A stretch of DNA of 64,000 bases from Parabacteroides sp. AD58 (GTDB lineage Bacteria; Bacteroidota; Bacteroidia; Bacteroidales; Tannerellaceae), in NCBI RefSeq assembly GCF_023744375.2, contig NZ_CP146284.1:2604001-2668000 (forward strand), in the 5' to 3' direction. Positions 45,601 to 55,903 of the stretch are shown here, in pieces (position 1 is the stretch's first letter; every line of letters begins with the position of its first letter). The notes below the pieces were generated by a model. It was not told the origin of the DNA, did no database searches, and was given only the letters and a program-made list of their open reading frames with translations. A program made the translations under genes and the position numbers.

Positions 45601-46962
45601 ATGAACACAAAGAAGTTTTTATTAGAGGAAAAGGATATTCCTACAGCTTGGTATAACATTGTAGCCGACATGGAGCATAAACCCATGCCTATGTTGAACC
45701 CACAGACAAAAAAACCGTTAGTAGAAGAAGATTTGTATCCGTTGTTTTCAAAGGGTGCTGCTCATCAGGAAATGAATACAACAGATGCTTGGATTGAAAT
45801 CCCTGAAGAGGTTCGTGATTTATATAAGGTTTGGCGTCCTACTCCGCTGGTTCGTGCTTACGGATTGGAAAAAGCCTTGGATACGCCGGCTCATATTTAT
45901 TTCAAGAATGAAAGTGTCAGCCCAATCGGTTCACATAAATTGAATTCAGCTTTGGCTCAGGCCTATTATTGCAAGCAGGAAGGTGTCACCAATATTACTA
46001 CTGAAACTGGTGCCGGACAATGGGGTGCTGCCCTTTCGTATGCAGCCAAAGCCTTTGGTTTGGAACTGGCAGTTTATATGGTAAAGGTTAGTTATCATCA
46101 GAAACCATATCGTCGTTCGATCATGCAGACATTTGGTGCGCAGGTAATCGCTTCGCCAAGTATGAGTACACGTGCCGGACGAAAGATTCTAACCGATCAT
46201 CCAAATTATCAGGGAAGTTTGGGTACTGCTATTTCGGAAGCTGTTGAATTGGCCATGAGTACACCGAACTGTAAATATACTTTAGGAAGTGTCATGAATC
46301 ATGTTATGCTTCACCAGACAGTAATTGGTTTGGAAGCAGAGAAGCAGATGGAAATGGCTGGTGAATATCCGGATGTAGTGATTGCTTGTTTCGGTGGTGG
46401 TTCTAACTTCTCGGGTATTTCTTTCCCATTTTTACGTCATAAGATCAAGGAAGGAAAAAATATTCGTATTGTTGCTGCTGAACCAGCTTCTTGTCCGAAG
46501 CTGACTCGTGGACAGTTCCAATATGACTTCGGTGATGAAGCTGGTTATACACCGTTGATTCCGATGTTCACATTAGGACATAACTTTGCTCCGGCCAATA
46601 TCCATGCCGGCGGTTTGCGTTATCATGGTGCCGGCTCTATTGTCAGTGAGTTATTGAAAGATAAGATGATGGAAGCCGTGGATGTACAGCAGTTGGATAC
46701 ATTTAAGGCTGCTGTTATGTTTGCTCAAAGCGAAGGAATTATTCCGGCTCCAGAATCAGCTCATGCGATTGCTGCCGCAATTCGTGAAGCAAACCAGGCT
46801 AAATTGGAAGGAAAACCTCGTACAATCTTGTTCAACTTGTCTGGTCATGGTTTAATTGATATGGCAGCATACGATCTGTATCTGGCAGGCGACTTGCTGA
46901 ATTATGAAGTAACTGATGAAGATGTGAAGAAGAATCTGAGTGAATTGGAACATATCATCTGA
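45601..46962 (+). CDS. TrpB2-type PLP-dependent tryptophan synthase beta-like enzyme
   Basis: A 453-residue PLP enzyme. The Schiff-base lysine is Lys113 in IGSHKLNSALAQ, the catalytic Glu region ETGAGQWG follows, and the PLP phosphate loop is CFGGGSNFSG. The long N-terminus and these motifs mark the TrpB2 group, which makes tryptophan from serine and indole without TrpA. No other trp gene is close, so it probably salvages indole, plausible in the gut. It has its own promoter and a strong terminator. Confidence 0.92.
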   Translation: MNTKKFLLEEKDIPTAWYNIVADMEHKPMPMLNPQTKKPLVEEDLYPLFSKGAAHQEMNTTDAWIEIPEEVRDLYKVWRPTPLVRAYGLEKALDTPAHIYFKNESVSPIGSHKLNSALAQAYYCKQEGVTNITTETGAGQWGAALSYAAKAFGLELAVYMVKVSYHQKPYRRSIMQTFGAQVIASPSMSTRAGRKILTDHPNYQGSLGTAISEAVELAMSTPNCKYTLGSVMNHVMLHQTVIGLEAEKQMEMAGEYPDVVIACFGGGSNFSGISFPFLRHKIKEGKNIRIVAAEPASCPKLTRGQFQYDFGDEAGYTPLIPMFTLGHNFAPANIHAGGLRYHGAGSIVSELLKDKMMEAVDVQQLDTFKAAVMFAQSEGIIPAPESAHAIAAAIREANQAKLEGKPRTILFNLSGHGLIDMAAYDLYLAGDLLNYEVTDEDVKKNLSELEHII

Positions 46963-46986
46963 TAGTTCGTTTGCATAACTAACTAA

Positions 46987-47034
46987 AATCCCTGAGCCAT
47001 CAACTGACATTCAAAGTCGATTAGCTCAGGGATT
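46987..47034. terminator. Terminator after the TrpB2-type gene
   Basis: AATCCCTGAGC (46987-46997) and GCTCAGGGATT (47024-47034) form a perfect 11-bp stem, then TTTGTTCTTTT. It also lies 28 bp after the stop of the convergent transporter gene. Confidence 0.8.
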
Positions 47035-47061
47035 TTTGTTCTTTTATCAACCCCGTTAAAT

Positions 47062-48306
47062 TTATTCATCCGTCTTGTTGTTCACTTTTGGGTGCAGGCA
47101 GAATAATTGTAATAAGACTGCCGCGGCAATAACTATGCTCAGTAAGGCAAAGTCGTAGCCTAAATGACCGCCATCCATTGATTTTCCTAAGAAAGACGTG
47201 ATCAGGGCGCCGGCAAAAACGCCTGTCATGTTCATGATTCCATAAGCTGTAGCTCTTTGACGGGCTGAAACAAACTGGCAAAGAATAGGCATATTATTGG
47301 CGTCAAACATGCCATATCCTAATCCGAAGCAAAGTCCGCCACTCAAAATCAGGAACAGATTATGTCCGAAACCTAACATCAACAAGGCTGGTATAGTCAT
47401 AGCTAAGCCGATGACTCCGGTATAAACTCGACCTTTGATGTTCTTCTGTACCCATTTATCTGATAGAATACCGCCGGCAATGACACCAACAAACGATGAG
47501 AAAGCGATGGTGAAGGTTGATAACGGACCGGCTTCTGCCATATCTAAATTCAAGTTCTCAGCGAATAAAGTGGGTAACCAGTTCTTAGTGGCCCAACCTG
47601 GTAAACTGGAAGCCGCAAAATAGAACAGAATAACCCAAAAGGAAATATTTGCCATGAGCATACCAATACCGCCGAACATGCTTTTGGCTGATAGCTTTTC
47701 TTCGGTAGTGTTGGTGATCTGTCGGATAAGTCCGCTATGCATATCCTTTAAGAACAGAATCAGTATAATACTATAGGCGATGCCGATAAGACCAAACCAA
47801 TGGAAAGTTACTTCCCATCCGTAAGAAGAAGCTACAGTAGCGCCAAAACCACCTAAAGCCTGCCCGATGTATAAACCGGTCATATGTAGGCCAACAGCTA
47901 AAGATCTGGACTTATCGGTATGGTAATCGGCAATGAGAGATAAGGCTGCCGGAATATATAAAGCTTCACTGATTCCCATAACTGCTCTTAATATATAAAG
48001 TTGCTGGAAGTTGGAACAATATCCCATCATGAGAGTTACGAAGGACCAGACAAAGAGGCTTCCCACAATGAGCCATTTCCGATTGATTCGGTCGGCAATC
48101 ATTCCGGCTACCGGACTCATGAATCCGTATATCCATAGAAAGATAGCCATCAGTCGTCCAAAGTTGGCAGCCGACTGCAATTCCTCGATATCAATCATCA
48201 TGGCAGACTTCATGGTGGAAAGCATCTGTCTGTCCATGTAGTTTAACAAGGCTACAATCCAAAGCAGCCCAACTACGATCCAAGGATAATATTTGTGTTT
48301 TTTCAT
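47062..48306 (-). CDS. MFS transporter, probable sialic acid (N-acetylneuraminate) importer
   Basis: A 414-residue inner-membrane carrier with 12 hydrophobic segments. The opening WIVALLNYMDRQML is typical of the anion:cation symporter branch that includes hexuronate and sialate carriers, with the loop MIADRINRKW after helix 2. It follows a sialic acid lyase gene by 158 bp on the same strand, an arrangement like the nan loci of Tannerella and Bacteroides in which an MFS protein imports Neu5Ac. The substrate is inferred from that pairing. Confidence 0.78.
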   Translation of the reverse strand: MKKHKYYPWIVVGLLWIVALLNYMDRQMLSTMKSAMMIDIEELQSAANFGRLMAIFLWIYGFMSPVAGMIADRINRKWLIVGSLFVWSFVTLMMGYCSNFQQLYILRAVMGISEALYIPAALSLIADYHTDKSRSLAVGLHMTGLYIGQALGGFGATVASSYGWEVTFHWFGLIGIAYSIILILFLKDMHSGLIRQITNTTEEKLSAKSMFGGIGMLMANISFWVILFYFAASSLPGWATKNWLPTLFAENLNLDMAEAGPLSTFTIAFSSFVGVIAGGILSDKWVQKNIKGRVYTGVIGLAMTIPALLMLGFGHNLFLILSGGLCFGLGYGMFDANNMPILCQFVSARQRATAYGIMNMTGVFAGALITSFLGKSMDGGHLGYDFALLSIVIAAAVLLQLFCLHPKVNNKTDE

Positions 48307-48464
48307 ACACTTACAATCATTTATTGGTTGTTAATATAGATTCAAGTTAGGAACTTATCTGTTATGTCTCCAAACTGGCGTTAACAGTTGTAGCTCTTGA
48401 CAGATAATCAATGAGTTTTATTCATGTATTTAAGATGTAAAGGCATAGCAAGCCTTCTAATTCT

Positions 48465-49379
48465 TTATTTATTACATCTGTCAAAGAAATGAATGGCTTC
48501 TAATTCTGATTTCATCTGTAGTTCTTCCTGATCAGTCATATTCTGGAAAGGAATACGGTTAGGACCTAAATCTAAACCGATCAGTTTCATAATTCGTTTT
48601 CCTGCAACGATATTCCCTCGATAGTGGCAGATCACATTAATCACTTCTTGGGCAAAGTTCTGCTTCTCACGAGCTGTCTCTAAGTCACCGGCAGCCCAGG
48701 CGTTTAATATTCCTACCAATTCACGGCCGTTATAATTGGTTGTTCCACCAATACCACCTTGTGCACCACCCATTGCTAACGATGGAAGTAATGTTTCATC
48801 CTGACCGTGAAGCATGTCATATTTACCGTTTTTATATAATCGGCATTGATTGTATTCGTATAAACTTTCGTATGTATATTTAATTCCGGCAAAGTTAGGA
48901 ATAACACCGTCAACTGCAGCCAAGAAACTTGTCATAGGCAGATAGGCACCATTGAATGCCGGAATATGATAGTAGTAGAAAGGTAATGCAGGTGCGCCTG
49001 AAGCAATTTCCTGGCAATATTTAACCAGTTCTTCTATGCGACCGATTTTAGGAAAAGGAGTTGCCATCGCTCCAATGCCCCATGCTCCTATTTCTGCGGC
49101 ATGTGCTGCAAGTTTACGGCTGGCTTTTACACAAGTACTGCCTACGTGTACAATAACTTTGAAGTCTTTTGGAACAGCTTGTATCCAACATTCAGCCAGT
49201 TTTATGCGTTCTTCATCGCTAAGCAGATATCCTTCTCCGGAAGAACCATTGATAAAAACACCTTTCAGCCCATTTCTTACCAGTAAATCTGCATACGCCT
49301 GAATGGGTTCATAGTTTACTTCTCCATTGGGCAGCATGGGAGTAAACGGAGCATCGATCAGTCCTTTTATCTTTTCCAT
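48465..49379 (-). CDS. nanA: N-acetylneuraminate lyase (DapA/NanA family)
   Basis: A 304-residue class I aldolase that splits sialic acid into N-acetylmannosamine and pyruvate. The Schiff-base lysine is Lys167 (FAGIKYT) and the catalytic Tyr137 sits in FYYYHIP. The pyruvate loop is GSSGEGYLLS. The YYYHIP and GSSGEG blocks fit NanA better than dihydrodipicolinate synthase. The start at 49379 is supported by the family N-terminus; the longer frame crosses the promoter. nanE and a sialidase are not in the window, although a GH20 hexosaminidase is 7 kb away. Confidence 0.88.
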   Translation of the reverse strand: MEKIKGLIDAPFTPMLPNGEVNYEPIQAYADLLVRNGLKGVFINGSSGEGYLLSDEERIKLAECWIQAVPKDFKVIVHVGSTCVKASRKLAAHAAEIGAWGIGAMATPFPKIGRIEELVKYCQEIASGAPALPFYYYHIPAFNGAYLPMTSFLAAVDGVIPNFAGIKYTYESLYEYNQCRLYKNGKYDMLHGQDETLLPSLAMGGAQGGIGGTTNYNGRELVGILNAWAAGDLETAREKQNFAQEVINVICHYRGNIVAGKRIMKLIGLDLGPNRIPFQNMTDQEELQMKSELEAIHFFDRCNK

Positions 49380-49405
49380 ATTTCTACTTTTTCTTAATGA
49401 TGTTA

Positions 49406-49413
49406 CAAACATA
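49406..49413 (-). promoter_or_regulatory. -7 promoter box (TATGTTTG, minus strand) of nanA
   Basis: An exact TAnnTTTG match on the minus strand, 27 bp before the ATG at 49379; it also overlaps the longer open frame. Confidence 0.5.
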
Positions 49414-49527
49414 CATATTAATTTTTAATAATGGAAACGCTTTTGTGATTTTTTGTACAGAAATGATGGTCCGATTGATAGAAAATTGAGAATTAATAAT
49501 AAATAGTTGTCGTTGAATATAAAATAA

Positions 49528-49585
49528 GCACAGATATAACGGATACTTCTGATGCATATATACCATTTTTCCCGTATATCTGTGC
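49528..49585 (-). terminator. Terminator of the DPP7 operon
   Basis: GCACAGATATA (49528-49538) and TATATCTGTGC (49575-49585) form a perfect 11-bp stem with a 36-base loop. On the minus strand it is followed by TTATTTTATA, about 55 bp after the peptidase stop. Confidence 0.65.
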
Positions 49586-49640
49586 CTAGATGAGGTTTTA
49601 ATACTCCTTTATCTTTTATAACAGATAAAAGAATGAAGAA

Positions 49641-51782
49641 TTATTTTACCAACTTTAACTCCTGAATTAATCGAGGGCACTTTCCCCATTTATCAATCAT
49701 AAACAGAACATAGCGGATATCAACACCGATGCAGCGTTGTAATTCCGGTTCAAAGGCAATGTCGCCACTCATGGCTTCCCAGTTACCGTCGAATGCCAGA
49801 CCGATAAGACGGGCATTCTTATCAAATATCGGACTACCGGAGTTACCGCCGGTGATATCGTTGTTGGTGAGGAAGCAAAGCTGGAGATCACCGTTCTTGT
49901 TTGCATATTGTCCGAAGTCACGGCTGCGAACTAAGTCGAGTATTTCTTCTTGTACCCAGAATTCGTCGTTGGTCGGATCTTGCTTTTCGAGGATTCCTTT
50001 TTCGGTTGTGTAATAATCGTACCAGGCAGCATCATACGGACGATATCCGCCAATGCTACCATAGCTGGCACGCATGGTGAAATTGGCATCCGAATAGAAT
50101 GTTTTGTCGGGATACATTTCCATTAATCCGGCCAGATACAGACGTTCGCCTTTTGAGATTTTATCAGACGAGTCGTTCATCTTCTGTCTTAATTCGATTA
50201 AGGCGACAAACGAAGAAAGGCTTAAAGAGAAGGCCGGGTCTTTTTTCAGTTTAGCATTCTTTTTCGGATCTGAGATCAGCTTTACAATATTATCGTATGA
50301 CAAAAGCTTGGTCTTCTTGAATAAGTCGGCAGCATACTTTTTATAATCGCCTTTATATTTCTTGTCGATCTTGGCGAATTCATCCGGCAGGTATTGTGCA
50401 GGAATACGTTCTTTTGCTATCTGCATCATAGCTGCCAGTACTTGCTGGTCGAGTGTTGGTTCGTAGTCTTTGAAGAAAGGCTTGATACGATCTTCCAGGA
50501 AGATCTGACGTTCTTCATCGGTTGAGCCGGCAGCGTCGAAGCTGTTTACCATACGTGCCAGACCGACAATTTCTGTTCCTCTTTCGAGTGATTCCAACAG
50601 ATATACCAAAGCACGCTGGTATTCATTGGCAGATGTATATCCTTCTTTCAATAAGTCGAGTACTTCACCATATTTAGCCTTACGTTGCGGATCCTGATTT
50701 ACCCAGGCAGCAAAAGCCTGTTCCTGCTCTTGCTTGCGGGCAATTACACCTAAACGGGCCAACCCTTTATTCATTCCAATGGAATTTTTCCAGTAGTTGG
50801 AGCTTCCTGCATACTTAGAGGCGTATTTGATACGGACAGCATCACTTTCAGACATGGCCTTTTTCCAGATTTCCTGTTTGATGCCACGTACTTCGATACG
50901 AGGAACATTCTCGTCTTCAATACGCTGTTGTACGCCCCATGAGCACAGATAACGGCTGGTGCTTCCCGGGAAGCCGATGGTCATAGCGAAATCTTTATCC
51001 TGATATCCTTGCAAAGATACTTCGGCTACATATTTCGGAGAATACGGTTTGTTGTCTTTGCTGTATTCAGCCGGTTCATTATTGGCGTTGGCATAAACGC
51101 GGAAGATTGAGAAGTCGCCAGTATGACGCGGCCACATCCAGTTATCGGTATCACCACCGAACTTACCTACTGAACTGGGTGGAGCAAATACCATACGGAC
51201 GTCACGGAATACGTTGTAAACAATCAGATAATACTTGTTGTCTGAATAGAACGGAATAACGCTTGCCTGCTTGAATTCGTCGACACCGATAGAATCACAT
51301 AATACGTTTCCGATAGAATCGGCAGCCATGAGCCGTTTGTATTCGTCGTCAATCTTGCTGATGGCACTGTTGATTCGTTCTGATACATCAATTGTTTGGC
51401 GAAGATACTTAACAGTCAGTCCTGGAACAGGCAATTCTTCTTCCTTACTTTGTGAGATGAAACCATCTTTCAGGTAGTCATGTTCAACACTACTTAACTG
51501 TTGAATAGCACCATATCCGCAGTGATGGTTCGTAAATATTAAACCTTCTTGTGATACAGTGATTCCAGTACAACCACCTCCGAAGATGACAACGGCATTG
51601 GCTACACACGGATCTGTCTCACTGTACAGCTGTTCATACGTAGGCGTGAAGCCCAGCTCTTTCATGCGAGCCAAGTTCTGTTTGTTCAGCTCCTTCAATA
51701 CCCACATGCCTTCGTCGGCATATACTTGGCCTAAAGCAGCAAACAGAAGCAAAACACTCCAAATCTGTTTCTTTAAATTCAT
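49641..51782 (-). CDS. S46-family dipeptidyl-peptidase, DPP7-type
   Basis: A 713-residue exported serine dipeptidyl-peptidase. The signal peptide is MNLKKQIWSVLLLFAALGQVYA. The triad is visible: His in NHHCGYGAIQ, Asp in GGDTDNW and Ser648 in GGNSGSP. Eighteen residues after Ser comes Gly666 in AFDGNWE; in P. gingivalis numbering this is Gly673, typical of DPP7 (hydrophobic P1), whereas DPP11 has Arg there and cuts after Asp/Glu. The enzyme would release dipeptides from peptides in the periplasm. It starts 4 bp after the DUF389 gene and is last in the operon. Confidence 0.92.
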   Translation of the reverse strand: MNLKKQIWSVLLLFAALGQVYADEGMWVLKELNKQNLARMKELGFTPTYEQLYSETDPCVANAVVIFGGGCTGITVSQEGLIFTNHHCGYGAIQQLSSVEHDYLKDGFISQSKEEELPVPGLTVKYLRQTIDVSERINSAISKIDDEYKRLMAADSIGNVLCDSIGVDEFKQASVIPFYSDNKYYLIVYNVFRDVRMVFAPPSSVGKFGGDTDNWMWPRHTGDFSIFRVYANANNEPAEYSKDNKPYSPKYVAEVSLQGYQDKDFAMTIGFPGSTSRYLCSWGVQQRIEDENVPRIEVRGIKQEIWKKAMSESDAVRIKYASKYAGSSNYWKNSIGMNKGLARLGVIARKQEQEQAFAAWVNQDPQRKAKYGEVLDLLKEGYTSANEYQRALVYLLESLERGTEIVGLARMVNSFDAAGSTDEERQIFLEDRIKPFFKDYEPTLDQQVLAAMMQIAKERIPAQYLPDEFAKIDKKYKGDYKKYAADLFKKTKLLSYDNIVKLISDPKKNAKLKKDPAFSLSLSSFVALIELRQKMNDSSDKISKGERLYLAGLMEMYPDKTFYSDANFTMRASYGSIGGYRPYDAAWYDYYTTEKGILEKQDPTNDEFWVQEEILDLVRSRDFGQYANKNGDLQLCFLTNNDITGGNSGSPIFDKNARLIGLAFDGNWEAMSGDIAFEPELQRCIGVDIRYVLFMIDKWGKCPRLIQELKLVK

Positions 51783-51786
51783 TCTT

Positions 51787-53163
51787 TTATTCGTTTTCTA
51801 TTAGTAATTTAATTGTATTTACTCCAGTTCGGGCCGACAGCCAGTCGGTCAGTTTCTTTTTATTATCGGCTGATACCTTTTCTGCACTCTTGACATAAAT
51901 CAGCATAATCGGCTTCTGGGCTGCTGAGTCGATGGGAATAAGACTTGTATGGGTGCAGGAAATTTCCCGGATATACGGGAACAGAACTTTAACTTCGGGC
52001 TTCAACTGCTCGGCCATAAGCCGGTCGTCCCGGTAACTCTTCAGTTCGCGTTGCAACGAGTCTATCTGCAAGGTTTGTGCCCGCAGTACTTCTTCGCTGT
52101 TCTTATACAAATCCTGCATAAGCAGGCTTTTCAATTGGTTGATATCTGTTTCCTGTTCTGAGAATCCTTGCTGTACAACCAGATTGACGTATTTCAGTCC
52201 GTAACGTGGCAATCGGTTTCTGGCATCTTCAATTGTCGTTTCAGCCACATTATCACCTATCAGAACCACTTTGATTTCTTTCTTATCGGATGTATCGGTG
52301 ATGCTTTTACTCAATACCTGCGTATTGGGGAATGCCAATTCAGTATTGATGAAGTTCAGTGCCTGCTGGTTGAAATAAGTCGTCTTCACCAGCCGATAGC
52401 TCAAGAACAAGCTGGGTACGATGGTAAAGACAACGATGATTCCGACATATCGGGTAACCTTCTTTTCTCTTTCTTTGTCGAGGAATACTTTCTTCGGGTA
52501 TTTAAGAACACGTACGACAAGGTATGTGGCCAGACTGATAAATACGGTGTTAATGAAATAAAGATAAAAGGCACCGAAGAAATAGTAGAGATTGCCGGTA
52601 GCCAGGCCGAATCCGGCAGTACACAAGGGCGGCATCAAGGCGGTTGCTATGGCAACACCTGGTATTACATTACCCTTGCTTTTGGTAGAGCTGGCAACAA
52701 TACCGGCCAGTCCGCCGAAGAATGCAATCAATACATCGTATAATGTCGGCTGTGTGCGGGCTAACAGTTCGCTTTGGGCCTCGTTAATAGGTGATATCAG
52801 AAAATAGATAGAAGAAGTAATCACACTAAACAACGTAGCAGTAGCAAAGTTTCGGAAAGACCGTTTAATCAGGTCGAAGTCGGCAATGCCTAATCCGAGA
52901 CCGAATCCCATAATCGGTCCCATCAGCGGAGATATCAGCATCGCACCGATGATAACGGCTGTCGAATTGGTATTCAAGCCGAGCGATGCGATGAAAGTAG
53001 CAAAGATCAGGACCCATAAGTTGGTTCCTTTAAACTCTACTCCTTTCTTGATCGACTCAATGGTTTCCTGCTCGTTCTCTTGTTCCTGCCGGATGTCAAG
53101 CATACGAGTAAAAAAAGCCTTGATTGATTTATTCACCGCGTCTTTCTCCATTGTTTTCTTCAT
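51787..53163 (-). CDS. DUF389-family membrane protein
   Basis: A 458-residue inner-membrane protein. The first 60 residues are charged, then about six hydrophobic helices carry the DUF389 signature (GLNTNSTAVIIGAMLISPLMGPIMG split here, then ATALMPPLCTAGFG). The C-terminal half after residue 250 is a soluble, mostly alpha/beta domain with long helices and no recognised motif. Function is not known for the family. It lies 71 bp after the flippase gene and 4 bp before the DPP7 gene. Confidence 0.82.
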   Translation of the reverse strand: MKKTMEKDAVNKSIKAFFTRMLDIRQEQENEQETIESIKKGVEFKGTNLWVLIFATFIASLGLNTNSTAVIIGAMLISPLMGPIMGFGLGLGIADFDLIKRSFRNFATATLFSVITSSIYFLISPINEAQSELLARTQPTLYDVLIAFFGGLAGIVASSTKSKGNVIPGVAIATALMPPLCTAGFGLATGNLYYFFGAFYLYFINTVFISLATYLVVRVLKYPKKVFLDKEREKKVTRYVGIIVVFTIVPSLFLSYRLVKTTYFNQQALNFINTELAFPNTQVLSKSITDTSDKKEIKVVLIGDNVAETTIEDARNRLPRYGLKYVNLVVQQGFSEQETDINQLKSLLMQDLYKNSEEVLRAQTLQIDSLQRELKSYRDDRLMAEQLKPEVKVLFPYIREISCTHTSLIPIDSAAQKPIMLIYVKSAEKVSADNKKKLTDWLSARTGVNTIKLLIENE

Positions 53164-53234
53164 TAGAAATTACAAAGGTATGAATAATTTGAGTTTATCC
53201 GTCTATTACCGGCTTCCTGTTACGATATTTCCCT

Positions 53235-54734
53235 TTATTTCTTTAGCTTCTTGCCGATATATGGGATTTCTGTCAGCGGTAAATCTCTTCGGACGGTAAA
53301 CCAGAGAAAGCCGATCAGCAGGATTGTCCGGAAGGCCAACTTCGCGGCTGTCGACGGAACCGGGAGATACATACCGACTATGTATAAGACGGCTGCCAGA
53401 CTAAAGTAGATGGCTGCCGACTTCAGGTCGTACTGAATCGGATATTTCTTCTGACCGATAAAGTATGAGAGCAGCATCATCAGCAGATTACAGCAGAATG
53501 ATGCCCAGGCACAGGCCATATATCCGTAGGTCGGAGCAAAAAGAATGATGATGGCTACCGTCGAAGCACAGCCGATGATCGAGAAATAAGCGCCCCATTG
53601 GGTCTGGTCAATCAGTTTATACCAGAAAGAGAGGTTAAAGTATATACCGAAGAAGAATTCGCCCAGCATGACAATCGGTACGACTTGCAGACCGTCGTAA
53701 TACCGGCTGCCGACGAAGTATTTGATGATGTCGATGTAAAACATGACACCTAAGAAGATAAACAGGGAGAAGATGATAAAATACTTCATGGCTTCAGCGT
53801 ATGCCTTTGTATTTCCTTCACTTTTGTTCTTGGCAAAGATGAAGGGTTCGTAGGCATAACGGAAGGCTTGAATGAACATCACCATTACCACGGCTACCTT
53901 AAAGCAGGCGCCGTAGATTCCTAACTGGCGGTAGGCTTCCGTCTTGTCGTCAAACAAGAGCGGGAAGAGAATCTTGTCGGCTGTCTGATTGAAGATACCG
54001 GCAATACCCAAAATCAAGATGGGAAATGAATAATGCAGCATCTCTTTCAGTAGGGTTCCGTCCGGACGTGCCTTGAAGCCGGGCATCATACTCGGCAAGA
54101 GGCAAAGGAATGTAATACCTGTGGTAATCACGTTGGCTACGAATACATATCCTACTCCGTAATCGGGGCGATAGAACCAGCCGATTGTTTCTGGCATACG
54201 GGTATATAACCACGGACAAATCACCAGGAAGAAGATGTTGAGAAAGATGTTGAGGAAGATACTCAGCAGTTTGATACCGGCAAACCGATAGGCCTGGCCC
54301 GCATAACGCAGATAGGCAAAAGGAATGCAACAGAATGCGTCGACGGCCGTGATACCCAACATCATGCCTAAGTATTCCAACGGAGCTGTGTAGCTTAAAG
54401 CATGGGCTATCGGACGCAGGAACAGCAATACCAATATCAGGAAGGCACCGGATAAACCGCCTACCCATGCCATTGTTGTGGCATAAACCCGCATCGGTTC
54501 TGTTTCTTCTTTCTTGTTGATAAACCGAAAGAACCCGGTTTCCATACCGAAGGTTAGGAGCACCAATAACAAAGCTACCCAACCGTATAAGTTAGTGACA
54601 ATACCAAAATCGCCGGTATCGGTAAATACGCGTGTGTACATCGGCACTAACATCCAGTTCAGAAAGCGCCCGATAATACTGCTCAATCCATAAACGGCTG
54701 TTTCCTTAGCCAGCCGCTTCATTCCTCCCGCCAT
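53235..54734 (-). CDS. Polysaccharide flippase (MATE/Wzx-like oligosaccharide exporter)
   Basis: A 499-residue membrane protein with about 14 hydrophobic segments and the opening LAKETAVYGLSSIIGRFLNWMLVPMY split across the first two helices, as in Wzx/MVF-type exporters of lipid-linked sugars. It has no glycosyltransferase neighbours, so the cargo is unknown. The start at 54734 (MAGGMKRL) is preceded by AGAGAACAG; the longer frame runs back into the gap before it. It lies between ruvB and the DUF389 gene. Confidence 0.82.
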   Translation of the reverse strand: MAGGMKRLAKETAVYGLSSIIGRFLNWMLVPMYTRVFTDTGDFGIVTNLYGWVALLLVLLTFGMETGFFRFINKKEETEPMRVYATTMAWVGGLSGAFLILVLLFLRPIAHALSYTAPLEYLGMMLGITAVDAFCCIPFAYLRYAGQAYRFAGIKLLSIFLNIFLNIFFLVICPWLYTRMPETIGWFYRPDYGVGYVFVANVITTGITFLCLLPSMMPGFKARPDGTLLKEMLHYSFPILILGIAGIFNQTADKILFPLLFDDKTEAYRQLGIYGACFKVAVVMVMFIQAFRYAYEPFIFAKNKSEGNTKAYAEAMKYFIIFSLFIFLGVMFYIDIIKYFVGSRYYDGLQVVPIVMLGEFFFGIYFNLSFWYKLIDQTQWGAYFSIIGCASTVAIIILFAPTYGYMACAWASFCCNLLMMLLSYFIGQKKYPIQYDLKSAAIYFSLAAVLYIVGMYLPVPSTAAKLAFRTILLIGFLWFTVRRDLPLTEIPYIGKKLKK

Positions 54735-54851
54735 AATCTGTTCTCTTTTATCAGTAGTTTGTCTGTTAGCAAGCTGGCGGAGCAACCATGCTTCCAACTA
54801 CATGGATAGTCTTCGCCGACTTGCTTTCTCGTCAAGTTATGTACTTGTCAG

Positions 54852-55877
54852 CTAAAACAATAATCCCTGGTTCCCATCGTCGTGCATACGTCCTAAGTGG
54901 GTATAAGCGAGTTCTGTCACTTCGCGTCCGCGAGGTGTCCGCTTCAGAAAGCCTTCCTTGATGAGGAAGGGCTCATATACTTCTTCCAACGTACCGGGAT
55001 CTTCACCCAAAGCCGTAGCAATCGTGGTCAATCCCACCGGTCCGCCTTTGAACTTATCAATAATCGTTGTCAGAATCTTATTATCAATCTGGTCCAGTCC
55101 GTAGCGGTCGATGTTCAAGGCTTCGAGGGCATAGCATGCAATCGCCTTGTCGATCGCTCCGCTTCCCTTTACCTGGGCGAAGTCGCGTACGCGGCGTAAC
55201 AGCGCATTGGCAATACGGGGCGTTCCACGGCTGCGGGAAGCGATCTCTTTCGCCGCATTCAGCTCGCACGAAATATTCAAGATATCGGCACTTCGCAGGA
55301 TGATCTGTGTCAATGTCGATACGTCATAATATTCCAGATGCAGGTTGATTCCGAAACGGGCCCGCAAAGGACTCGTCAGCAACCCGCTGCGGGTGGTAGC
55401 ACCTACCAGCGTAAACGGAGCCAGATCTATCTGGATCGAGCGGGCACTTGGGCCTTTGTCGATCATGATGTCAATCCGATAATCTTCCATCGCCGAATAG
55501 AGATATTCTTCCACCACCGGACTCAGTCGGTGAATCTCGTCGATAAACAGTACATCATTCTTCTCCAACGAAGTCAATACTCCAGCCAAATCACCCGGTT
55601 TGTCGAGTACCGGACCCGATGTCACCTTAAAACCGACGCCCAATTCGTTGGCGATAATATTCGAAAGTGTAGTCTTTCCCAGTCCTGGAGGCCCGTGTAG
55701 CAGCACATGGTCCAGAGCTTCTTTACGCATCCGGGCAGCCATGACGAATACTTTCAGGTTCTCCACCACCTTCGCCTGCCCACTGAAGTCGTGGAACGAA
55801 AGCGGACGGAGGGCATTTTCGTATTCTCTTTCACTCTCCGGCATCCGGGCGTCTCTTATATCAAAGTCGTCTTCCAT
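54852..55877 (-). CDS. ruvB: Holliday junction ATP-dependent DNA helicase RuvB
   Basis: A 341-residue AAA+ motor that drives branch migration of Holliday junctions with RuvA. It shows Walker A ([10 protein letters not shown]), Walker B ([10 protein letters not shown]), [15 protein letters not shown] with the arginine finger region, sensor 2 ([13 protein letters not shown]) and a C-terminal winged helix ([11 protein letters not shown]). The start at 55877 is an ATG giving MEDDFDIRD; the longer version would start with TTG. ruvA and ruvC are not adjacent, which is common in this phylum. Confidence 0.96.
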   Translation of the reverse strand: MEDDFDIRDARMPESEREYENALRPLSFHDFSGQAKVVENLKVFVMAARMRKEALDHVLLHGPPGLGKTTLSNIIANELGVGFKVTSGPVLDKPGDLAGVLTSLEKNDVLFIDEIHRLSPVVEEYLYSAMEDYRIDIMIDKGPSARSIQIDLAPFTLVGATTRSGLLTSPLRARFGINLHLEYYDVSTLTQIILRSADILNISCELNAAKEIASRSRGTPRIANALLRRVRDFAQVKGSGAIDKAIACYALEALNIDRYGLDQIDNKILTTIIDKFKGGPVGLTTIATALGEDPGTLEEVYEPFLIKEGFLKRTPRGREVTELAYTHLGRMHDDGNQGLLF

Positions 55878-55903
55878 CCTTTTTCTGTTTCGCAATTATT
55901 TCA

